In this document: positions 1-4,394 of the stretch, one piece after another
Position numbering within the stretch: the stretch's first letter is position 1
How the letters are laid out: each line of letters opens with the position of its first letter
From: DATAXP01 sp036272935
GTDB taxonomy: Bacteria; Planctomycetota; Planctomycetia; Pirellulales; PNKZ01
Length of the DNA stretch: 28,738 nt
Direction of reading: 5' to 3'
Assembly: GCA_036272935.1 (NCBI GenBank)
Contig: DATAXP010000102.1
Span: 1 to 28,738, forward strand
Position numbers and translations under genes: made by a program
Notes under the pieces: model-generated
What the model was told of the DNA's origin: nothing
Seen by the model: only the letters and a program-made list of their open reading frames with translations
The model's database searches: none

Positions 1-344
1 TCTGGCAAGGCAACCGTCGATCTATTACGCTCTCGCATGGTGGCGTACTCCTGGGAAAAAAGGTCTTAAGCAAAACCATTTCAACCCAAGTACGCCACCG
101 TCTTCAACCTCCGCTCATCCACAACTTCCGGTTATAGCTCCAATTTCGTTCACGGCCTTGCGTGCTGTTTCGTGGTTTCGCTTTTTTCGCGCTTTCGTGA
201 TCCTCCGGTGTGGCCTGCTTTCGCGCTTGGAGCCGTGACCCTTGAGGCGTAAGCTCTGGCACCATGCAGAGATTGCAGACGACGCAAACGGCACTGCGGG
301 TCGACACCAAATAACAGCCTTCGTTTCTTGGCCTGAACCCCCTG
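1..344. other. Non-coding left flank, no gene recognised
   Basis: I see no convincing gene here. Short open frames on both strands have no recognisable domain, and one of them runs across the transposon boundary. The minus strand is rich in GCGAAA-type low-complexity sequence. An 11-bp inverted repeat (39-49 and 89-99) is listed separately. This stretch is the host sequence to the left of the transposon insertion. Confidence 0.6.
39..99. repeat. Long-spaced inverted repeat (hairpin)
   Basis: GGTGGCGTACT (39-49) is the exact reverse complement of AGTACGCCACC (89-99). With a 2-nt bulge the stem can be extended by TGGG (52-55) pairing with CCCA (85-88), giving about 15 base pairs around a 29-nt loop. 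No T-run follows, so it is not a typical intrinsic terminator. It could be a remnant mobile-element end or a structured RNA element. Its function is unknown. Confidence 0.45.
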
Positions 345-354
345 GGGACCCCTC
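345..354. repeat. Target-site duplication, left copy
   Basis: GGGACCCCTC lies directly against the outer end of the left terminal inverted repeat and recurs exactly at 3471-3480 against the right one. The host target is itself nearly palindromic (GGGGACCCC). Confidence 0.88.
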
Positions 355-371
355 GGCTTTGTTACGAAATG
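355..371 (+). repeat. Left terminal inverted repeat of the transposon
   Basis: GGCTTTGTTACGAAATG is the exact reverse complement of 3454-3470. Identity stops sharply after 17 bp. Related pieces recur just inside: GTTAAATGGCC (382-392) resembles GTTACGAAATGGCC (361-374), and CGAAATG recurs at 398-404. These may be extra transposase contact sites (inference). Confidence 0.88.
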
Positions 372-624
372 GCCCTCTGCCGTTAAATGGCCTGCCACGA
401 AATGAAATGAGGGCGGGGTGCCCTGGCGGTACGTCAGGCTACCAAGCGAAACGGATTCCTGGCCTGAAATCAGATTGGACTTTCGCTACTGAACACGCGA
501 ACATGTTTCGCGATACGAGGCGCAGGATTCGCAGGGCATCGGTTCGCAGGGGGCGCAGTTGTCGCATTGAATAAAATGGGCCGATTCGGTTGACTGCGGG
601 GCAGCGTTGCTATCACTCTATGGC
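372..624. other. Non-coding left subterminal region of the transposon
   Basis: This stretch of about 250 bp has no convincing gene. It holds copies of terminal-repeat fragments (382-392, 398-404) and a direct repeat TTCGCAGGG at 528-536 and 543-551. It should contain the promoter for the protease gene, but I see only weak matches (TTGACT at 590-595 with no good -10), so I do not call one. Confidence 0.5.
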
Positions 625-1593
625 ATGGCACGAAATAAACGAACACGGAAGAAACCGCAGCCCCAGCCCGCCCAGCCACGAGCGCGGTATGCGAGCATTT
701 TTCCGGGATCAATAGGAGTCGCCAGATTCGGAGGGCCGCCCGCAGAACTCGTCGATGTTGTCGAGCAGCTTGAAGCTCAGTTAAGGCTGCCGGTGTGGTT
801 GCTCCTTCAGGACTCGCTGGATGATGAGAACTCGCCGTTCCGCCGCGACTCTTTCAATATGCTTGGGGACTATGTTGCATCTGCATTTTTTGACGCACGT
901 CACGAGGATTTGAGGGCCGGCCAAAAGGTCGCATTGCTTATCGATTCCAATGGCGGAATGGCGCGGCCGGCTTATGAGTTGGCCATGCTGCTCCGGAGGC
1001 ACTGCGGGGGGTTTACGGCGGTTATACCTCGGCACGCCAAGAGTGCAGCCACCCTACTGTCGCTTGGCGCAGATGAAATTGTGATGAACGCCCACGCCGA
1101 ACTCGGCCCGCTTGACGCGCAGATGTTCGATCCTGATCGAGAAGACAGCATGTCTGGGCTAGACGAGGTGCAGTCGCTTGAACGGCTCCACGCTTTCGCG
1201 ATGAAGGCTGTCGATGAAATGATGCTACTAATGCTCAGGAGGACTAGGAAAAAGACGAAGAGTCTCCTGCCGGTGGTGTCAGAATTTGTTGCAAAACTCA
1301 CGCAGCCGATGTTTCAAGGCGTCGATGTGGTTCGATATACGCAAATGTCTCGCGCCTTGAAGGTCGCAAGTGAATACGGAAAAAGATTGCTTCGCCAAGG
1401 CTACGGAGAGGACGCCGAGAGGATCGCAAACCGACTTGTCGAAGACTACCCTGAGCACGGATTTCCGATTTATCCCGACGAGGCGCGTGAACTTGGGTTG
1501 CGGATTACGCATCCATCAGGTGAAACGAGCCGATTGCTCGAAATGGTCACGAGGCATTTACACGGATTGAACCTAATTGGTAGGATCACCTAG
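625..1593 (+). CDS. SDH/ClpP-superfamily serine protease (transposon passenger)
   Basis: A 322-aa protein of the serine dehydrogenase proteinase family (SDH_protease, ClpP/crotonase fold, related to S49/SppA peptidases). The basic N-terminus is followed by LLIDSNGG (strand and turn of the ClpP fold), then PRHAKSAATL with the likely nucleophile Ser140 after Lys139, and ELGPLDAQ with Asp164, as expected for this family. The C-terminal third is helical and charged. No signal peptide or membrane segment is visible, so it is probably cytoplasmic. I chose the ATG at 625 over the TTG at 607 because the extra residues add nothing conserved. The gene lies alone at the left end of the transposon and is followed after 23 bp by a small gene on the same strand, so the two are probably co-transcribed. 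What it cleaves is unknown. A role in transposase turnover or in helping the element persist would be inference. Confidence 0.82.
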   Translation: MARNKRTRKKPQPQPAQPRARYASIFPGSIGVARFGGPPAELVDVVEQLEAQLRLPVWLLLQDSLDDENSPFRRDSFNMLGDYVASAFFDARHEDLRAGQKVALLIDSNGGMARPAYELAMLLRRHCGGFTAVIPRHAKSAATLLSLGADEIVMNAHAELGPLDAQMFDPDREDSMSGLDEVQSLERLHAFAMKAVDEMMLLMLRRTRKKTKSLLPVVSEFVAKLTQPMFQGVDVVRYTQMSRALKVASEYGKRLLRQGYGEDAERIANRLVEDYPEHGFPIYPDEARELGLRITHPSGETSRLLEMVTRHLHGLNLIGRIT

Positions 1594-1603
1594 GGGCTAA
1601 TAT

Positions 1604-1612
1604 GGAGGAAGG
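1604..1612 (+). promoter_or_regulatory. Strong Shine-Dalgarno deciding the start of the small passenger gene
   Basis: GGAGGAAGG lies just before the ATG at 1617 and overlaps the alternative upstream ATG at 1602. It therefore favours the 1617 start. Such a strong ribosome site is unusual in this window. Confidence 0.6.
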
Positions 1613-1616
1613 ATTC

Positions 1617-1814
1617 ATGGAATCTTTGCAATCTCGCCGCCCTTCGCCACGCCGATTCGTTTCAAGCTATCGCGCCGTCGAAGAGGCGATTGATCGGGCA
1701 AAGCGATGCGCAAAGGCGGGATGGGCCGACCTGCTACCGCAAACTGACTACGATGGGAAGTATTCTGCGGTAGCGGACGAATCGGAGCATTCAGGTTCTG
1801 CCGCCGGCAAATAA
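1617..1814 (+). CDS. Small hypothetical passenger protein
   Basis: A 65-aa protein of unknown function (70 aa if the in-frame ATG at 1602 is used). The sequence is basic at its N-terminus (ESLQSRRPSPRRF) with a helical middle (AVEEAIDRAKRCAKAG), then a polar tail. There is no membrane segment and no known domain. A strong Shine-Dalgarno and its position 23 bp after the protease gene argue that it is translated, probably as part of a two-gene unit, perhaps as a protease partner or adaptor (inference). It converges with the RHH gene, with only 1 bp between the stop codons. Confidence 0.5.
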   Translation: MESLQSRRPSPRRFVSSYRAVEEAIDRAKRCAKAGWADLLPQTDYDGKYSAVADESEHSGSAAGK

Positions 1815-1815
1815 A

Positions 1816-2031
1816 CTACGTCCGCAGAAAAACGGCAGTTTTGCCGAATTGCTCAAGCTCTTTCTTGGCGGCGATGCGCAACCTCTCGCGCATCCAAGCG
1901 GACAGTGACAGGCCGGCCAATTGGGCGGCCTCTGCGAAGCCTTCTTTCTCGCTTGGCTGAAGGCGAATCTGCGTCACCGACGCCTTACGCTCGTTAGCGG
2001 CCTTCTTTGGTGCGCCTCTCTTTTTCGACAT
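1816..2031 (-). CDS. Ribbon-helix-helix DNA-binding protein, probable regulator of the transposon
   Basis: A 71-aa protein with a lysine/arginine-rich N-terminal arm (MSKKRGAPKKAANERK), a short beta-strand (SVTQIRLQPSE) and two helices (KEGFAEAAQLAGLS, then LSAWMRERLRIAAKKEL). This is the ribbon-helix-helix layout of CopG/Arc- and MobC-type proteins, which bind DNA as dimers through the paired strand. A perfect 17-bp palindrome begins at the first base of its start codon and covers its own -10 box. A second, imperfect copy overlaps the transposase -35. It is therefore most likely an autorepressor that also restrains the divergent transposase gene. A relaxosome-accessory role (MobC-like) is less likely because no relaxase is nearby. 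No antitoxin partner is evident unless the convergent 65-aa protein acts as one. Confidence 0.72.
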   Translation of the reverse strand: MSKKRGAPKKAANERKASVTQIRLQPSEKEGFAEAAQLAGLSLSAWMRERLRIAAKKELEQFGKTAVFLRT

Positions 2032-2047
2032 ACTTACATTGTAAGTA
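2031..2047. promoter_or_regulatory. Palindromic operator O1 over the RHH -10 box
   Basis: TACTTACATTGTAAGTA is a perfect palindrome with 8-bp arms around one central base. It overlaps the minus-strand -10 hexamer (2038-2043) and the first base of the RHH start codon, the expected place for autorepression by a ribbon-helix-helix dimer. That the RHH protein binds it is inference. Confidence 0.65.
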
Positions 2048-2065
2048 CAAGAATTCTTCCGTCAA
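2038..2065 (-). promoter_or_regulatory. Sigma70-like promoter of the RHH gene, apparently leaderless
   Basis: On the minus strand, TTGACG (2065-2060) is followed after 16 bp by TACAAT (2043-2038). Transcription should begin about 7 bp further on, at or next to the A of the ATG at 2031, leaving no room for a ribosome-binding site. The RHH mRNA is thus predicted to be leaderless. Confidence 0.6.
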
Positions 2066-2067
2066 CA

Positions 2068-2084
2068 CACTTGCAATGTATGTT
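2068..2084. promoter_or_regulatory. Imperfect second operator O2 over the transposase -35
   Basis: This 17-bp stretch matches the reverse complement of O1 at 13 of 17 positions by hand alignment and shares the core CAATGTA. It overlaps the plus-strand -35 hexamer of the transposase promoter. A third, weaker match (TCATTACAATTAAAT, around 2089-2103) overlaps the -10. This suggests graded repression by the RHH protein (inference). Confidence 0.45.
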
Positions 2085-2099
2085 CATTGTCATTACAAT
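2071..2099 (+). promoter_or_regulatory. Sigma70-like promoter of the transposase gene
   Basis: TTGCAA (2071-2076) and TACAAT (2094-2099) are separated by the ideal 17 bp. The start of transcription would fall near 2106, giving a leader of about 33 nt to the ATG at 2139. The surrounding AT-rich sequence contrasts with the high-GC flanks. Confidence 0.62.
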
Positions 2100-2138
2100 T
2101 AAATCTCGGTGGGGCATGTATGGTGAAGAACGAAAGAC

Positions 2139-3446
2139 ATGTCGATGAACGCTCGCGAGCAACGTGGCCTGATAATCGCCGCCCTGTGCAAGCTGAAGAA
2201 GTCCGAAAAGGGCTGGCTGGTGCCGTCGCAAACAGGCGCAGAGCAGACCTATCGCGTCGATCCGAGTAAGCAATCCTGCACCTGCCCCGACCACACAGAG
2301 CACGGCCACGTCTGCAAACACGTTCACGCTGTCAAGTTCACGATTCAGCGGGAGTATCATCCCGACGGAACGATGATCGAAACGAAGGAAATCATCCTCA
2401 GCGACAAGAAAACGTACCGCCAGAATTGGCCAGCGTACAACCGCGCGCAGAGCATTGAGAAAGATCGCTTCCAAGAGATTCTGGCCGACCTGTGCAGCGG
2501 CTTGAAGCAACCCGAGCGCAAGGGAGTCGGCCGCAAGCCAAACCTGCTACGCGATTCCGTGTTCGCGATGGCGCTGAAGGTCTACGGCACACTGAGCGCT
2601 CGTCGCACGGAATCGGACATGCGCGAGGCCGTCAAGCGCGGCTTCATGTCGAAAGCAATCTGCGGAATGAAAGTCTGCATGTGCTTCGACGATCCGTCCA
2701 TGACGCCGATCCTGAAGCGGCTCATCGTGCAAAGCAGCCTGCCGCTGCGGACGATCGAAACCAAGTTCGCGATTGATTCCAGCGGCTTCTCGTCGAGCAA
2801 ATTCGTGCGCTGGTTCGATATTAAATACGGCGTGACTCGTCAGCGGCACGTATGGGTCAAGGCGCATATCGCGACGGGCGTGAACACGAACGTCATTACG
2901 GCGGTACGCATCCTCGACCGCGATGCCGGTGACTCGCCGCAGTTGCCAGCGCTCGTTCAACAGACCGCCGAGAACTTCACGATCGACGAAGTGAGCGCCG
3001 ACAAAGCGTATAGCAGCGTCGAGAACTTCGAGGCCGTTGCCGATTGCGGCGGGACCGCGTTCCTCGCCTTCCGGTCAAACACGACCGGCAAGGCCGGCGG
3101 TATCTTCGGCAAGATGTTCCACTACTTCCAATTCCGCCAACAGGAATTCATGGCGCGGTATCACTTGCGGTCGAACGTCGAGAGCACGTTCAGCATGATT
3201 AAGCGCAAGTTCGGCGATGCGGTCCGCTGCAAGAATGACGTGGCGATGGTCAACGAAGTGCTCTGCAAAATGCTTTGCCACAACATCTGTTGCCTGATCC
3301 AAGCGCAGTGCGAGCTAGGCATCGTGTCTGAATTCTGGAGGGATGAACCAAAGCAGCCGGCTACAATCAAGAGCGAGCCGACGACCGGAAAACAACCGGA
3401 ATCGGCCTGCCAAGAAATGGACTTGGCTGCCATCGAATGGCTTTAG
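2139..3446 (+). CDS. Transposase: SWIM zinc finger fused to a DDE catalytic domain
   Basis: A 435-aa protein that should excise and insert the surrounding element. The N-terminus has a SWIM zinc finger: Cys47 and Cys49 (SCTCPD), then Cys59 and His61 (VCKH). SWIM fingers bind DNA or protein and are best known in MULE-type eukaryotic transposases. A DDE domain follows with candidate catalytic residues Asp213 (FAIDSSGFS), Asp288 (VSADKAYSS) and Glu348 (RSNVESTFSMIKRKFG). The last motif is typical of the DDE_Tnp_1 group (IS4/IS5-like). The frame is intact and ends 7 bp before the right terminal repeat. Translation probably starts at 2139 or at the in-frame ATG at 2145. Expression is predicted from the promoter at 2071-2099 under RHH control. 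The exact IS family is not assigned. Confidence 0.88.
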   Translation: MSMNAREQRGLIIAALCKLKKSEKGWLVPSQTGAEQTYRVDPSKQSCTCPDHTEHGHVCKHVHAVKFTIQREYHPDGTMIETKEIILSDKKTYRQNWPAYNRAQSIEKDRFQEILADLCSGLKQPERKGVGRKPNLLRDSVFAMALKVYGTLSARRTESDMREAVKRGFMSKAICGMKVCMCFDDPSMTPILKRLIVQSSLPLRTIETKFAIDSSGFSSSKFVRWFDIKYGVTRQRHVWVKAHIATGVNTNVITAVRILDRDAGDSPQLPALVQQTAENFTIDEVSADKAYSSVENFEAVADCGGTAFLAFRSNTTGKAGGIFGKMFHYFQFRQQEFMARYHLRSNVESTFSMIKRKFGDAVRCKNDVAMVNEVLCKMLCHNICCLIQAQCELGIVSEFWRDEPKQPATIKSEPTTGKQPESACQEMDLAAIEWL

Positions 3447-3453
3447 CAACCGT

Positions 3454-3470
3454 CATTTCGTAACAAAGCC
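3454..3470 (-). repeat. Right terminal inverted repeat of the transposon
   Basis: CATTTCGTAACAAAGCC is the exact reverse complement of the left repeat at 355-371 and marks the right boundary. Confidence 0.88.
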
Positions 3471-3480
3471 GGGACCCCTC
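3471..3480. repeat. Target-site duplication, right copy
   Basis: GGGACCCCTC is identical to 345-354 and directly abuts the right terminal inverted repeat. Host sequence resumes after it. Confidence 0.88.
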
Positions 3481-3681
3481 AGCGACCAAACAATAAACGC
3501 GGCGCGTTTCTTGGCCGGGGCAAACAAACGCGGCGCAGCCGCGTCGTGTCCGCGGTGGTGATTTCGCCGCGAGTTGCCACAACGCCTCTTCCATCAGTTA
3601 GGATGGGGGGGTCAGCAAGGCTCGCGGTTCCGAGGGTGGGGAACGCTGTTGGCGCAGGTCGGCCGCACGGCGATTGCTGTT
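3481..3681. other. Intergenic region between the transposon and the sigma factor gene
   Basis: About 200 bp without a gene. It holds a palindrome AAACGCG-G-CGCGTTT (3495-3509) and a partial direct copy, AAACGCGGCGCAG, about 30 bp later. CGTTTCTTGGCC at 3505-3516 also occurs on the other side of the transposon at 322-333. The sigma factor promoter should lie here, but I see no clear one. Confidence 0.4.
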
Positions 3682-4281
3682 ATGGCGCAAACCGAGGCTC
3701 TCACGGGCTCGTCCACGTCGTCGAATTTGCTGACGCTGGTTCGTCAGCACGATCGCGATGCGTGGCGGCGCTTCGTCGCGATCTACGCTCCGCTGATCTA
3801 CGGTTGGTGCCGCACGGCCAGCCTGGGTGCCGCCGATTCGGGCGACGTGACCCAAGAAGTGTTTGCCCGGGTGTTCGTCGCGATCAATGAGTTCCGGCAC
3901 GATCGCCCCGGCGACACGCTGCGCGGCTGGTTGCGGGTGATCTGCCGCAACAAGTTGCACGACCACTTCCGCCGCCAGGCCGACAGGCCGCTGGCCGCCG
4001 GTGGCACTAGCGCGCAAGGTCGCATGGCCAATGTGCCGATGTGCGACGACGACGAGCCGACCGTGGTAAGCGAGCGGCACGCCTTGGCGCGGCGTGCCGC
4101 GGAGCTGGTCCGCGGCGAGTTCGAGCCGCGCACCTGGCAGGCGTTCTGGATCACGGCGGTCGAGGGCCGCACCGCGGCCGAGGTGGCCGAGCGACTGGCC
4201 ATGACCGCCGGGGCGGTGCGCCAGGCCAAGTACGCCGTGTTGCGGCGTTTGCGCGAAGAGCTGAGCGGGGAATTCGACTGA
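3682..4281 (+). CDS. ECF-type RNA polymerase sigma factor
   Basis: A 199-aa sigma-70 family factor of the extracytoplasmic-function class, which redirects RNA polymerase to stress or signal promoters. Region 2 is visible near the N-terminus (RFVAIYAPLIYGW, then DVTQEVFARVF and LRGWLRVICRNKLHDHFRR). Region 4 lies at the C-terminus (TWQAFWITAVEGRTAAEVA, then MTAGAVRQAKYAVLRRLREEL, a helix-turn-helix). I chose the ATG at 3682 because an upstream extension to 3574 has no sigma-like content. The next gene, 113 bp downstream on the same strand, starts with an anti-sigma-type zinc motif and carries a Ser/Thr kinase. In planctomycetes such ECF-kinase pairs are common, and the kinase is probably its regulator (inference). 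The transposon inserted about 200 bp upstream. Confidence 0.92.
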   Translation: MAQTEALTGSSTSSNLLTLVRQHDRDAWRRFVAIYAPLIYGWCRTASLGAADSGDVTQEVFARVFVAINEFRHDRPGDTLRGWLRVICRNKLHDHFRRQADRPLAAGGTSAQGRMANVPMCDDDEPTVVSERHALARRAAELVRGEFEPRTWQAFWITAVEGRTAAEVAERLAMTAGAVRQAKYAVLRRLREELSGEFD

Positions 4282-4302
4282 AGCGCGGGCAGGTCGTTTA
4301 GC

Positions 4303-4320
4303 CGGTCGCCGCGGCGACCG
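4303..4320. promoter_or_regulatory. 18-bp perfect palindrome upstream of the kinase gene
   Basis: CGGTCGCCGCGGCGACCG reads identically on both strands. A second inverted repeat follows (GAACGTC at 4329-4335 and GACGTTC at 4345-4351). They lie between the sigma factor stop and the kinase start and may be a regulator site or a short RNA hairpin. There is no T-run. Confidence 0.4.
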
Positions 4321-4394
4321 TGTTTCAAGAACGTCTGACGCCCGGACGTTCGTGTCATTAGCGGGCTAGGGGCAATCGAGCGGGGAGAACTTTC

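Larger units (their letters stand above)
355..3470 (+). mobile_element. Complete 3.1-kb transposon carrying a protease, a small protein and an RHH regulator
   Basis: The element is bounded by perfect 17-bp terminal inverted repeats (355-371 and 3454-3470) and flanked by an identical 10-bp direct repeat (345-354 and 3471-3480), the signature of transposition. Inside, in order, are a ClpP/SDH-type serine protease (+), a small protein (+), a ribbon-helix-helix protein (-) and a SWIM-DDE transposase (+) whose stop codon is 7 bp from the right repeat. All reading frames and both ends are intact, so the insertion looks recent. A 10-bp duplication with a DDE transposase fits the IS4-like range (such as IS231, which also carries passengers in some members), but I cannot assign a named family. 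The left end (355-624) is about 250 bp of non-coding DNA with short subterminal repeats. It inserted about 200 bp upstream of the sigma factor start. Confidence 0.88.

Noticed and set aside
104..398. Minus-strand open frames in the left flank
   Set aside because: Low-complexity Lys/Arg/Glu-rich translation of GCGAAA-type sequence with no domain. The longer one also crosses the transposon end.
242..574. 110-aa plus-strand open frame
   Set aside because: It crosses the transposon boundary at 345-371, so it cannot be an ancestral gene, and it has no recognisable domain.
607..624. Upstream TTG start for the protease gene
   Set aside because: It adds six residues only, with no ribosome site or conserved content. 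The ATG at 625 begins a typical basic N-terminus.
2034..2510. 158-aa minus-strand open frame opposite the transposase start
   Set aside because: It overlaps the SWIM-coding region antisense and has no domain. It is a shadow of the transposase gene.
322..3516. 12-bp direct repeat CGTTTCTTGGCC flanking the transposon at 322-333 and 3505-3516, considered as the target duplication
   Set aside because: It does not abut the terminal inverted repeats, whereas the exact 10-bp repeat at 345-354 and 3471-3480 does. It is probably coincidental or an older local repeat.
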